64,000 nucleotides of DNA from Paramagnetospirillum magnetotacticum MS-1 (lineage in GTDB: Bacteria; Pseudomonadota; Alphaproteobacteria; Rhodospirillales; Magnetospirillaceae). Below the pieces are notes generated by a model. That model made no database searches. It had not been told where the DNA came from and was given only the letters and a program-made list of their open reading frames with translations. Shown piece after piece: positions 40,100 to 50,006 of the stretch. Position 1 is the first letter of the stretch, and the number at the start of each line of letters is the position of its first letter. Made by a program: the position numbers and the translations under genes. The stretch covers positions 317,501 through 381,500 of the forward strand of contig NZ_JXSL01000030.1 of assembly GCF_000829825.1 (NCBI RefSeq), given 5' to 3'.

Positions 40100-40907
40100 T
40101 GAACGCGGCCATGGCCGCAACCACCTCCTGCTCGCGCCCGAAATAGCCGTGGGGCGACATGGCTTCGCAGGCCCCGGATCGGGCCTCGGCTCCGCCCTCG
40201 ACCATCAACAGGTCGCGCCGCCGTGATTTCGCCAAGGCCTCGGCCACCCGTGGCGCATCCGCAGGAGGGGTCACCTCGCAGGCATCCCCGGCATGGGCCA
40301 CGACCAGGGCAGGAATGGTCACCTCATCCAATCCCAAACCCAGAACGCCATTGGGGGGGTAGGAATGCTTGCGATGCCCGCGGGTGATGGACGACGTCAA
40401 AATCAGACCATCCACCCGATCACCCAGACGGGCCGCCCCTTGCGCCGCCGACAATGTGCCCATGCTGGTCCCGATCAGCCATACCGGGATGCCCCCGTTT
40501 TCGCGCTTCAGCACCGCCGCCAGGGCGGCGATATCGGCCATGTGCTCGTCCGACAACCGGAAGCTGGTGGTCATGCCCCCCCCCTGATCCGAGGGAGCGT
40601 CGATGGTGGCCACCAGGATGCCCGCCGAGGCCAGCAACCGGCGGGTCCGCACCAGGAAATTGCCGCGCCCGAATGGCACCGGTTCGGCAATCTCCATACC
40701 GGGCCGGACGCCGACACTGCCTTCGCCCCCGGTGAAGAGTATGGCCGCCGCCACCGGTGGCGCGGCTGGCACCGCCAGGTAGTAGGCCGTGACGACCCCC
40801 GGACGGCTTTCCATCTCCACGGCCCGCTCGCTCACGGCTGTTTCACCGCCCATTGCCGCGCCGCCCGCCAGCAAGAGCATCGTGACCAGCAACCGTCCAA
40901 GCATCAT
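40077..40907 (-). CDS. Exported alpha/beta hydrolase
   Basis: 276 residues with signal peptide (LGRLLVTMLLLAGGAAMG), nucleophile elbow GTSMG, and catalytic His in SPHGYFG; Asp probably in VAHAGDACEV. Substrate unknown; the fold resembles dienelactone-hydrolase-like esterases. Start at 40907 (MM) gives the signal peptide at the N-terminus. Confidence 0.8.
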   Translation of the reverse strand: MMLGRLLVTMLLLAGGAAMGGETAVSERAVEMESRPGVVTAYYLAVPAAPPVAAAILFTGGEGSVGVRPGMEIAEPVPFGRGNFLVRTRRLLASAGILVATIDAPSDQGGGMTTSFRLSDEHMADIAALAAVLKRENGGIPVWLIGTSMGTLSAAQGAARLGDRVDGLILTSSITRGHRKHSYPPNGVLGLGLDEVTIPALVVAHAGDACEVTPPADAPRVAEALAKSRRRDLLMVEGGAEARSGACEAMSPHGYFGREQEVVAAMAAFITRPDRR

Positions 40908-40987
40908 GTCGCTCCCCAAGCCGCTGGCTCCCAAACCCGCATCATGGCACAGTAGGCTGACAACCTTAATGGATCGCTCCGAGGCTC

Positions 40988-41512
40988 ATGGTCAGCGAAC
41001 TTCTCCGTCCCGATTCCGAATTCTCCCGAGCCGTATACAAGGAGATCCGCCCAGCCATACCCCGTGCACAATGGCCGACGAGCGCCCTGCGCGCCAGTTT
41101 CACCCCCAGCAGCGACGGCCTGGCCCTGATCGCCGCCTTCGAGGGACTGCCCCCCGCCTATGCCGCCGTGGCGGCCCAGGTGGTGCTGCGCGCCAAGGTT
41201 GATCTCGTCCTGGTCTCGCCCGTGGCGGTTCTGGCCTCCGCCGTGGTTTACATGCGGCGTTGGCGCGACACGTTTCTCTATGCGCTGCTGCCCCTGCTGT
41301 TCGCCATCCCTCTGATGGCGCCCCTGGGAGACGCGGCCATGCGGGCCAGTTTCGTCCTGTTTTCCCTGAACATGGCGGCCCTGCTGGTCACCCATGCCCG
41401 CCTGCTGCAGCGGCGCGCCAAACTGCAACAGGGGCGCTTTATCGCCGAAATCCCCTCGCCCGGCCTGCGCATCAAGGTGCCCCAGGGAACGCCGCTCCAT
41501 CCCCAGGACTGA
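40988..41512 (+). CDS. Hypothetical membrane protein, 174 aa
   Basis: Family not recognised. A soluble N-terminal ~60 residues is followed by three hydrophobic segments (about 72-88, 95-110 and 118-135), then a basic tail. Composition and GC pattern are like those of the neighbours. Convergent with the binding-protein gene, four bases apart. Confidence 0.65.
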   Translation: MVSELLRPDSEFSRAVYKEIRPAIPRAQWPTSALRASFTPSSDGLALIAAFEGLPPAYAAVAAQVVLRAKVDLVLVSPVAVLASAVVYMRRWRDTFLYALLPLLFAIPLMAPLGDAAMRASFVLFSLNMAALLVTHARLLQRRAKLQQGRFIAEIPSPGLRIKVPQGTPLHPQD

Positions 41513-41516
41513 GGGT

Positions 41517-42563
41517 TCAGGGCACGGTGGCCGTCTCCTTGGCGCGGCGCTTGACCTCCGTCCAGACTTCGTCGTGACGCCGTTCCGCCGCCTCGACGCA
41601 GGAGGGCAGAAAACCCACCTTGGCGGGCCATGGCGCCACCAGTTCCGGCGCGCTCAGCACCGATGGCAGGAGAAAGCGCTCGCTGCCGCGGATCATGTTG
41701 GCATAACCGTTGAAGCTCGAATCCAGGGCCGCGTTTTCCGGCCGCAGCATGAAGGTCAGGAACTTCACGGCATTGGCCCGGTTCGGCGGATTTCGCGGCA
41801 CAACCACCACATCGGTCCACACCAGATTGCCTTCCCGCGGATAGGCATAGGCCAGGCTGGGCCGCTTTTCCCTGGCCCGCATGACGTCACCGTTCCAGCC
41901 CACCACCAGAACCATGGCGGGATCGGTCAAGACCGTCATCACCCGGTCGACGGGCACCAGCCGGCTATGCGCCACGACCGGCTCGAGCAGGCGAGAGGCC
42001 TTTTCCAGCTTGCCCTCGTCCATGGTGCAGCGCCCCTCGCCCAGATAGATCAGGGCCAGTTGGACCATCTCGCCGTCATCGAGCAGACCGATCCGGCCTT
42101 CGATCTCGGGCGGGGGATCGAAGAGCAGGCGCAGCGAATCGATATCGCCGCGATGAATGGAAGTGTCCACGGCAAAAGCGGTGGTCCCCCACTGATGGGG
42201 AATGGTGTATTCGTTGCGCGGATCGAAGGATCGGGACCGCCAGGGGTCCTCCACATTCCAAAACCCGTTGAGCCGGTCGGCCAGCACCCGCTCGATCAGC
42301 CCCTCGCGGATCAATTGGCCCACGCGGTAATCGGGAGAAAAGGCGATGTCGAAGCCCGACTTCGCCCCGATAAGCCCGCCGACCACCTGATCGTGGTCGG
42401 CCACCACGGTCAGGTTCACGGTGATGCCGGTCTCGCGCTCGAACTTGCGCAGCAATTCCGGCGAAAGATAGGACGACCGGGTCAGAACCCGCAACTCGCT
42501 GGCCGCCGTGTCGACCCCCGCAAGCAGGAGAACGGCAAGCAGAACCAGCAGGCGCCGCATCAT
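41517..42563 (-). CDS. Periplasmic polyamine-type solute-binding protein
   Basis: 348 residues: signal peptide (RRLLVLLAVLLLAGVDTAAS), then the PotD/PotF-like pattern LRVLTRSSYLSPELLRKFERETG, GFDIAFSPDYRVGQLI, IPHQWGTTAFAVDTS, and a C-terminal NPPNRANAVKFLTFMLRPENA. Such proteins deliver putrescine or spermidine to an ABC importer, but no permease or ATPase gene is near, so it may be orphan or serve sensing. The start overlaps the stop of the upstream zincin gene by one base. Confidence 0.87.
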   Translation of the reverse strand: MMRRLLVLLAVLLLAGVDTAASELRVLTRSSYLSPELLRKFERETGITVNLTVVADHDQVVGGLIGAKSGFDIAFSPDYRVGQLIREGLIERVLADRLNGFWNVEDPWRSRSFDPRNEYTIPHQWGTTAFAVDTSIHRGDIDSLRLLFDPPPEIEGRIGLLDDGEMVQLALIYLGEGRCTMDEGKLEKASRLLEPVVAHSRLVPVDRVMTVLTDPAMVLVVGWNGDVMRAREKRPSLAYAYPREGNLVWTDVVVVPRNPPNRANAVKFLTFMLRPENAALDSSFNGYANMIRGSERFLLPSVLSAPELVAPWPAKVGFLPSCVEAAERRHDEVWTEVKRRAKETATVP

Positions 42564-42970
42564 CACTCCTCGTCCTCGATACGCTGCATATCCTCGTCGG
42601 ACAGTCCGAAGTGATGGCCGATCTCGTGAATCAGCACATGCTTGACCAGAGTGGAGATATCCTCGCCGGTCTCGCACCAGTAATCGAGGATGGGGCGGCG
42701 ATAGAGAAAGATCATATCCACATCACCCGGAACGCCCCCGAAGGCGTGGATGTCCATGGCCGATCCGCGATAAAGCCCAAGCAGATCGAAGGGACTTTCC
42801 AGGTCCATCTCGCGCTCCACCTCCTCGTCGGGGAAGTCGTCGACGCGGATCACCACATCGGCGGCGTAAAGGCGCAGTTCCTCGGGAATATCGGCGAAAG
42901 CCGCCTGGGCGATGGTCTCCAGATCGGCCAGGGTGGGGGGGGCGCTATGGTGGGGCATGACTCTGCTCAT
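42563..42970 (-). CDS. Zincin-like metallopeptidase family protein
   Basis: 135 residues of the minimal gluzincin/MMP-like family: [21 protein letters not shown] has HExxHxxGxxD, the zinc-binding and catalytic motif. Upstream conserved features are [12 protein letters not shown] and [10 protein letters not shown], and IFLYRRPIL. Two starts are possible, 42970 or 42958. Coupled to the binding-protein gene by overlapping TGATG. Confidence 0.88.
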   Translation of the reverse strand: MSRVMPHHSAPPTLADLETIAQAAFADIPEELRLYAADVVIRVDDFPDEEVEREMDLESPFDLLGLYRGSAMDIHAFGGVPGDVDMIFLYRRPILDYWCETGEDISTLVKHVLIHEIGHHFGLSDEDMQRIEDEE

Positions 42971-43052
42971 GAATCAGAATCTACCCTGTCCTTGCGCCCG
43001 GCACCAGGGGTCCCCACTCTTCACAACAGCACACAAAAAAGGAGAGACCGCC

Positions 43053-43367
43053 ATGATCGCCAGGCTAAGCCCCGACGAGCGTAAGGCCGCCCTGGCCACG
43101 TTGGACGGCTGGACCGAGGCCGAGGGGCGAGACGCCATCGCGCGTTCGCTGCGCTTCGCGGATTTCGCCCAGGCCTTCGCCTTCATGACCCAAGTCGCCC
43201 TGGCCGCCGAGAAGATGAATCATCACCCGGAATGGTTCAATGTCTGGAATCGGATAGACGTCACCCTTTCCACCCATGACGCGGGCGGAGTGACGCAAAA
43301 GGACATCGATCTGGCCCGCGCCATCAACGGCGCGGCCAGTCGTGCCGGGTCCGGCGGAACTGCCTAG
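43053..43367 (+). CDS. phhB: Pterin-4a-carbinolamine dehydratase
   Basis: Recycles the pterin cofactor of aromatic amino-acid hydroxylases. 104 residues: typical [19 protein letters not shown], then [27 protein letters not shown], containing the paired active-site His of the NHHPE motif. AGGAGA lies before the ATG at 43053. No phenylalanine hydroxylase gene is next to it. Overlaps the convergent small gene by four bases. Confidence 0.95.
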   Translation: MIARLSPDERKAALATLDGWTEAEGRDAIARSLRFADFAQAFAFMTQVALAAEKMNHHPEWFNVWNRIDVTLSTHDAGGVTQKDIDLARAINGAASRAGSGGTA

Positions 43368-43588
43368 ACCGAAATATCCAGCACCTGGCCCACCGCGCCA
43401 CTCTTGGCGACGGACTCGGCCACGGCGGCGGCCTGCTGCGCTGGCTGCCCACCTTGGGTGAGCACCTGAGCGACGGCTAGAGCCGCGTTCTCTTCCTGTT
43501 TGGCAGCGGTCAGGGGGGCCTGTAACCCGGCCTGCGCACGCTGAAGGTAAAGCACCGAATTCCCGGCGCCGACGGATGATGCGTCCAT
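43364..43588 (-). CDS. Putative motility peptide, YjfB-like
   Basis: 74 residues, Ala/Gln-rich, of the pattern [16 protein letters not shown] ... [21 protein letters not shown], resembling the YjfB-like putative motility family found near flagellar or chemotaxis genes. Role unknown. A CtrA-like box lies 37-51 bases upstream of its start, linking it to the flagellar regulon. Confidence 0.7.
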   Translation of the reverse strand: MDASSVGAGNSVLYLQRAQAGLQAPLTAAKQEENAALAVAQVLTQGGQPAQQAAAVAESVAKSGAVGQVLDISV

Positions 43589-43624
43589 GGTCCTGCCTTT
43601 CTGGCTGAACGTTAGACAGTCACG

Positions 43625-43639
43625 TTAACGCATTCTTTA
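43625..43639 (-). promoter_or_regulatory. CtrA-like box 3
   Basis: Read on the minus strand, TAAA-N7-TTAAC: one mismatch from TTAA-N7-TTAAC, upstream of the YjfB-like gene. Confidence 0.45.
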
Positions 43640-43660
43640 GGAAATGTCACGATCAGGATT

Positions 43661-44197
43661 CTAAGGCTGGGGATCGCCCGCCAGTTCCCGCATGACCTGG
43701 CCCAGCAATTGGCGGAAACGGGCGTCCTCGGGGCCATCGACCTTGACCACCCAGCCGCGCACCGAGGACAGCAAGGAGGCGCCGTCGCAGAACGCGGCCA
43801 GCAATTCCACCCGCCCGCCATCGGACTGGGCCAAGGCTGTCGCCACATTGCCAGCGCAAAGCGCGGCAGCGTCCAGGGAGGCAGGCGCCCCCAGGGCGAC
43901 CACCACCCGGATCTTCGGATTCGGCGCCGCCTGGGCATCGTGGGTCATGGTAAAGGGACGGGCGGGAATGGCCGCCGACATGGCCCTCGCCACCCCGGCC
44001 CGCAATTCGCCCGCCCCAACACCGAAGGGATTGCCGTGCACTTCCAGCAGCAAGGGACCGGATGCGGTGGCGGAGAAGAAGGTACTCCAGGTCGCGGCGC
44101 TGCGATAGCCGCCCGGCACGGTCGAAGGGCCATCGCCGCATCCGCCCAGAAGGGCGGCAAGGACGGCGGCGCCCAGTGAAAACAGCTTCTTCATCAT
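43661..44197 (-). CDS. Hypothetical lipoprotein
   Basis: 178 residues: signal peptide with lipobox LLGGC near residue 20, then an alpha/beta globular domain (PLLLEVHGNPFG, IRVVVALGAPAS, GWVVKVDGPED). Family not recognised. Own short unit. Confidence 0.7.
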   Translation of the reverse strand: MMKKLFSLGAAVLAALLGGCGDGPSTVPGGYRSAATWSTFFSATASGPLLLEVHGNPFGVGAGELRAGVARAMSAAIPARPFTMTHDAQAAPNPKIRVVVALGAPASLDAAALCAGNVATALAQSDGGRVELLAAFCDGASLLSSVRGWVVKVDGPEDARFRQLLGQVMRELAGDPQP

Positions 44198-44378
44198 GCC
44201 CCCATGGTTGCGCCGACAGCACCTTTAGGCAAGCCCCTTCCTTTCCTTTTTCCCACGCCCGGAAACTACCTAATACTAGAGACGCGGTTCCGCATAGCAC
44301 TCGACCGATGTTAGGGTGTTGACCGGAGTGGCGCTCGCGGCATGCGCCTTCCGGGCCAGGAGAGGGGTTGGGATAAAA

Positions 44379-44798
44379 ATGACGCGCCGAGTCTGCGTCC
44401 TGATCATTGAGCCGAATGCGCACATGCGGCGGCTGATCGGCACCCTGATGGGGGCCGTGCCCGCCCATGAGGTGATCGAGGCCCGCACTCCGCAACAGGC
44501 TGTCGCCCTGGTGGCCGAACACTCCCCCCATCTGGTGATCATGGACTGGTCCGACGACCCCACCGAGGGCGTGCTGTTCGTCCACCGCCTGCGCCGGGGA
44601 GAAATCGGCCGGGCCGATGTGCCGGTCCTGGCCATCAGCCCGTCCCTGCACCATGCGGTGCTGGAATCGGCAGTGGAGACCGGCATCGACGACATCATCG
44701 CCAAGCCCATTTCCGCCGTTGAAATCATTGCGCGGGCCACCGACTTGATCGAACAGGATCGTCGGCGCGGCGAATCGACGGAACAGGCAGCGGAATAG
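44379..44798 (+). CDS. Stand-alone receiver-domain protein
   Basis: 139 residues: single CheY-like receiver. Strand 1 VCVLIIEPN, phospho-acceptor Asp in LVIMDWSDD, conserved Thr/Ser position VLAISPS, and Lys in DIIAKPIS. The N-terminal acidic pair is partly replaced (EPN). The ATG at 44379 starts the fold; upstream frame is excluded. Six bases before an HPt gene. Confidence 0.88.
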   Translation: MTRRVCVLIIEPNAHMRRLIGTLMGAVPAHEVIEARTPQQAVALVAEHSPHLVIMDWSDDPTEGVLFVHRLRRGEIGRADVPVLAISPSLHHAVLESAVETGIDDIIAKPISAVEIIARATDLIEQDRRRGESTEQAAE

Positions 44799-44804
44799 CT
44801 CCCC

Positions 44805-45236
44805 ATGGCCGGTGACGGCAAGTTCCCCGAATTATCTCCCGAAGCCCTGGCCCGCGCCGAAGCCGCCCTGGCCGGGCTGTCCGGCCGCTATCTGGAATGG
44901 GCCGAGGCCGACGCCGCCCGGATGCGTGCCTGCCTGGACGAGATCCAGGCATCCCAGGCCGATCTTGCCCAATTGCTGCCCCGACTGTTCACCATCAGCC
45001 ACGATATGAAGGGCCAGGCCGCCACATTCGGCTATCCCCTGGTCAGCGAACTGGGCAACCGGCTATGCCGGATGATCGAGAGCCGTCCGGCCCCCACCCC
45101 CCAGGACGTGTCTTGCATGGCGCGACTGGGCAACGCCATGGCCCGCATCATCACCGAGCGCATGGCCGGTGACGGCGGCGAGGCCGGCCGCGCCCTGGTG
45201 GCGGAACTGCCGTCAGAGCCCGGACAGATCCCGTAA
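44805..45236 (+). CDS. Histidine phosphotransfer (HPt) protein
   Basis: 143 residues, all helical, with the HPt motif FTISHDMKGQAATFGYPLV; the His of SHDMKG is the phospho-acceptor. Directly after a receiver gene, so they likely exchange phosphate in a relay. The hybrid kinase feeding them is not adjacent. The 3' end overlaps the convergent Sel1 gene by 24 bases. Confidence 0.87.
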   Translation: MAGDGKFPELSPEALARAEAALAGLSGRYLEWAEADAARMRACLDEIQASQADLAQLLPRLFTISHDMKGQAATFGYPLVSELGNRLCRMIESRPAPTPQDVSCMARLGNAMARIITERMAGDGGEAGRALVAELPSEPGQIP

Positions 45237-46358
45237 TTCCTGCACCAGCTGACGGGCCCGGCCCGACTGGCGCGGGTTCATGGCCTTGGCGATGGCGTCA
45301 CGGGCGGCCTTGGCGCTTTCCTCGCCCTGGGCGGCGGCAAGCTCGTACATGACATAGGCGCGCACCGGGTCCTTGACATAGAAGCCCTGCCCCTTGGCCG
45401 CCAGATCGCCCAAGGCAAGCAAAGCCTCGGCATGGCCCTGGACGGCGGCGGCTTCCAGCCAGGCCACGCCCTCGACCATGTCCATGGGCAGTTCCATACC
45501 CTTCACCTTGGCCGAACCCAGCAGGTACTGAGCCTCCACATGGCCTTTGGCGGCGGCAGAACGCAGCCAACGCTCGCCCTCGTTGATGCCGGGACGCAGT
45601 TGCACCGCCTTGCCCTCCTCGGCATTGGGCGGCTTTACCGGATACCATACCGCGCCGAAAGGAAGGCTCTTGCGCTCGGCGTCCTTGAGGTTCCATTCCT
45701 CGTCGGCCGGATTGCGCCACTGGGCCGGAAGCGACAGCAACAGGCGGCCCAGGCGGAAGCGGGCCTCCAGATCGCCCTTCAGCAGGGCGGCGCGGCGATA
45801 AAGGGCCTCGGCCTGATCGGGATCGGGAGGCGCGCCGTGACCGCGTTCCAGCACATCGGCCAACCCCATCATGGCCCGCAGATCGCCCCCTTCGGCGGCA
45901 TCGGCCAGCCAGGAAATGCCGTCATGGCTGCCGATGGCGTGAACCTCGCCGTCCACGAACAGTTCGACCCAGCGCTTGCGGGCATGGGCATCGCCCAGGG
46001 TTCCGGCCTTGTACCACCAGTTTCCCGCGGCATTGAGGTCGCGCGTCACACCCTTGCCGGTCTCGAAGGCCTTGGCCGCCTCGACGGCGGCGGCGGCATG
46101 CCCCCCGGCCCCCGCCAGGGTAAACCACACCAGCGCTGTCCGGGCATCGGGCTTGAGGCCGTGACCGCCATCGCGATAGGCCAGGGCCAACTGATACTGG
46201 GCTTCCATGTCGCCATTGGCGGCCAGGGCCGTCAGACTGGCGTGGCGCGCCTCGGCGGCGGCGGCGGGCTTGGCCGCCTTCTTGGTCGCCGCCCCGGCGC
46301 CTTCAGCCAGGGGCAAGGAGAGGGCGAGCAATGCGGCGACGGAAGCGGCGATCCTCAT
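45213..46358 (-). CDS. Exported Sel1-like repeat protein
   Basis: 381 residues: signal peptide (RIAASVAALLALSLPLAEGAGA), then repeats of the Sel1/TPR-like type (A-x-xG-x2-EAQYxLAxxY...; e.g. NGDMEAQYQLALAY, KGDLEARFRLGRLL, KGHVEAQYLLGSA, QGHAEALLALGDLA). Such proteins are scaffolds in the periplasm. Start at 46358 aligns with the signal peptide. Confidence 0.88.
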   Translation of the reverse strand: MRIAASVAALLALSLPLAEGAGAATKKAAKPAAAAEARHASLTALAANGDMEAQYQLALAYRDGGHGLKPDARTALVWFTLAGAGGHAAAAVEAAKAFETGKGVTRDLNAAGNWWYKAGTLGDAHARKRWVELFVDGEVHAIGSHDGISWLADAAEGGDLRAMMGLADVLERGHGAPPDPDQAEALYRRAALLKGDLEARFRLGRLLLSLPAQWRNPADEEWNLKDAERKSLPFGAVWYPVKPPNAEEGKAVQLRPGINEGERWLRSAAAKGHVEAQYLLGSAKVKGMELPMDMVEGVAWLEAAAVQGHAEALLALGDLAAKGQGFYVKDPVRAYVMYELAAAQGEESAKAARDAIAKAMNPRQSGRARQLVQELRDLSGL

Positions 46359-46419
46359 GAAACGGCACTTTCCACAATCTGGATGTCGGGCGCGCATGAT
46401 TCCACTTCCCAAGCGGTAA

Positions 46420-47766
<1,347 letters not shown>

Positions 47767-47776
47767 CCGCACACCA

Positions 47777-47875
47777 GATCCCGATGAGCCGAACTCATCG
47801 GGATCGCCCTCAAACGGCGGGCGGACGCTGTGCGTCCTTGCCTTCCGCCGCATAAGCGGCGCGGCCCCATGGGCC
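47777..47875 (+). repeat. Dispersed four-hairpin repeat, copy B
   Basis: Order on this strand: 12-bp stem GATCCCGATGAG / CTCATCGGGATC (47777-47805), GGACGC-TGT-GCGTCC (47823-47837), GCCGC-ATAA-GCGGC (47847-47860) and GGCCC-CAT-GGGCC (47863-47875). Equivalent to copy A (opposite strand), with each stem changed on both sides. On the minus strand it reads MRRKARTHSVRPP-FEGDPDE, close to the other copies. Begins 10 bases after the aatA stop, so the first hairpin may also end aatA transcripts. Confidence 0.8.
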
Positions 47876-47890
47876 TAACGGCAAAATAAT

Positions 47891-47916
47891 GGGGCGGTTC
47901 CGCGAGGAACCGCCCC
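47891..47916. terminator. Terminator between aatA and chemoreceptor
   Basis: Perfect 11-bp stem GGGGCGGTTCC / GGAACCGCCCC with GCGA loop. Short A and T tracts on either side let it serve both the rightward aatA and the leftward chemoreceptor gene. Confidence 0.7.
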
Positions 47917-47939
47917 TTGCCGTTTCACCTCCGCCCGGA

Positions 47940-49637
47940 TCAGGCCGCCTGCGTCCTGATCTCGCGCAGGAAGCCGTCGATCTCGCGGGTGAGCGTCCCG
48001 TTCTGGGTCACCATGTCGCGGGCGGAGCCAGCCACTTCCTCGGCGGCGGACTTGGAGGTCCGGGCCCCGTCGGAGACACGGCCGATATGCTCGGACACTT
48101 CGCGGGTGCCACGCGCCGCTTCCTGGACGCTGCGGGTGATTTCGTGGATGGCGGCGTTCTGCTCCTCCACCGCGCTGGCGATGGAAGACGTTGCCTCATC
48201 CACTTTGTTGATGGTCTCGCCGATATGGCGGATAGCGGCGACCGCGCGGGTGGTCTCCGTCTGCACCGCGGCGATCTGGGTGGTGATTTCCTGGGTCGCC
48301 TTGGCGGTCTGGTTGGCCAGGGTTTTCACCTCCCCCGCCACCACGGCAAAGCCTTTTCCGGCTTCGCCCGCCCGCGCGGCCTCGATGGTGGCGTTGAGCG
48401 CCAGAAGATTGGTCTGGCCCGCGATGGCATCGATCAGTTTCACCACCTCGCCGATTCGGCCAGCGGCGGCGGCCAGGGCGGCGACCATGGCGTTGGTCTG
48501 CTCGGCCTCCTCGGCGGCGGCCCGCGCGATATCGGCGGTCAAGGCCACCTGGCGGGTGATCTCGTTGCCCGAAGAACTCAGCTCCTCGGCAGCCGATGCG
48601 ACCGTCTGCACATTGGAGGAGGTCTGCTCGGTGGCGGCAACCACGGCGCTGGTCTGTTCCGATGTCTGGTCGGCGGTCTGGGTCATGGCCTGGGAAGCGC
48701 CGTTGAGACGCTGGCCCACCTGATTGATGGCATCCACCGCCGATTTGACCCGGTGTTCCAGTCCCTCTGCCATGTCTTGCAGCGCCCGGCTGCGCTCCTT
48801 TGCCGCGGTGTTCTTGAACTGCTCCTGCTCGTCGAGAAGGCGGCGGTTCTCCTTGGCATTCCCCCGGAAGACTTCCATGGCACGGGCCAAAGACCCGATC
48901 TCGTCATTGCGCCCCGTCCCCTCCACTTGCCGATCGGTATCGCCATCGGCCAAGGCCCTCATGCGGTTCACCAGCCCCCCCAGGGGCCCCGTGATGGAGC
49001 GCGCAATCAAGACCGCCACCACGGCGGCCAGAAGCCCCAAAATCGCGGCTTTCACCCCCAGATCAACAGCCTTGGCGCGATAGGCCTCGTCGATGTCGTC
49101 GATGTATACGCCAGTCCCCAGAACCCAATTCCAGGGGCGGTAATTGGCGACGTAAACCAGCTTCGGAACCGGTGGCGCGTCCTTCACCCGCGCCCAGTGA
49201 TAGCTGGCGAAACCGGACCCGGCGGGGCTTTGCGCCACATCGTTCATGGCACGGGTGACATAGACCCCCTTGGGGTCCTTCATTTCCGACTGGTCCTGGC
49301 CTTCCATCTCGGGACGCATGGGATGCATCAGCGGACGCATGTCGTATGTGTTGATGAAGACGTAATCATTGTTGCCATAACGCCAGCCGCGCAGCGTGTC
49401 CTTGGCCAGGCGCTGGGCCTGTTCCTCGCTGAACTCGCCCTTGGCGGCACGGGCACGGAAGCTTTCGACCACGCTGGCCGCGGAATCCACGACTTGTCGC
49501 AGCGCCTGGCGGCGATCATCCATGAGGGTCTCGCGGGTCGAGGACAGACTTTGAACGGCAAGCAGTCCCAGTCCAACCACCAGCAAGGCAACCAGAGACC
49601 AGATCTTGCCACCAATTCCAAGCTTCATCCCACCCAT
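47940..49637 (-). CDS. Methyl-accepting chemotaxis protein with Cache sensor
   Basis: 565 residues: membrane helix 1 (about 11-30), periplasmic single-Cache (sCache_2-like) domain with the typical [23 protein letters not shown] and [15 protein letters not shown], helix 2 ([17 protein letters not shown]), HAMP, and a full signalling domain with the tip [23 protein letters not shown]. The start at 49637 has AAGGAGG six bases upstream. Ligand unknown; sCache_2 domains often bind small carboxylates. A CtrA-like box stands about 95 bases upstream. Confidence 0.93.
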   Translation of the reverse strand: MGGMKLGIGGKIWSLVALLVVGLGLLAVQSLSSTRETLMDDRRQALRQVVDSAASVVESFRARAAKGEFSEEQAQRLAKDTLRGWRYGNNDYVFINTYDMRPLMHPMRPEMEGQDQSEMKDPKGVYVTRAMNDVAQSPAGSGFASYHWARVKDAPPVPKLVYVANYRPWNWVLGTGVYIDDIDEAYRAKAVDLGVKAAILGLLAAVVAVLIARSITGPLGGLVNRMRALADGDTDRQVEGTGRNDEIGSLARAMEVFRGNAKENRRLLDEQEQFKNTAAKERSRALQDMAEGLEHRVKSAVDAINQVGQRLNGASQAMTQTADQTSEQTSAVVAATEQTSSNVQTVASAAEELSSSGNEITRQVALTADIARAAAEEAEQTNAMVAALAAAAGRIGEVVKLIDAIAGQTNLLALNATIEAARAGEAGKGFAVVAGEVKTLANQTAKATQEITTQIAAVQTETTRAVAAIRHIGETINKVDEATSSIASAVEEQNAAIHEITRSVQEAARGTREVSEHIGRVSDGARTSKSAAEEVAGSARDMVTQNGTLTREIDGFLREIRTQAA

Positions 49638-50006
49638 GGCGAACCTCCTTCAGAACCGGCCACAAAGCCCCCTCCGGGAGACTCCGGGACGTACCGAGCC
49701 CGATAACCAAGCCTATCACTTTAGGTCTAGGTTAAGCCTTTTTTAATAAGATTTCGAGCTTCCCCGCGATTGTCTTTTCACTTCGGAATTAGAATAAACT
49801 GCACTTTCATGGCGTTGACACCAAGCCTGGTTCCTCAAACACATTTTGCCACCCCTATGCCATAATGCATAATCAGCAGAGCAGGGGCGACTCAACCCCC
49901 CTTAACATCCCCGACACATTGTGCCACAACAATGGAGTGGCCCGGGCTTTGGCCCGACTCCCCTCTGACGGGACCCCTTTCGATGCATCTGAAGCGGGAT
50001 CAGGAA
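49638..50006. other. Divergent intergenic region, 369 bp
   Basis: No gene recognised. It holds the chemoreceptor ribosome site, a CtrA-like box (49732-49746), an AT-rich stretch and the 5' flank of the HD-GYP regulator gene. Confidence 0.5.
49732..49746. promoter_or_regulatory. CtrA-like box 4
   Basis: Exact TTAA-N7-TTAA (spacer GCCTTTT), 95-109 bases upstream of the Cache chemoreceptor start. Confidence 0.55.
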
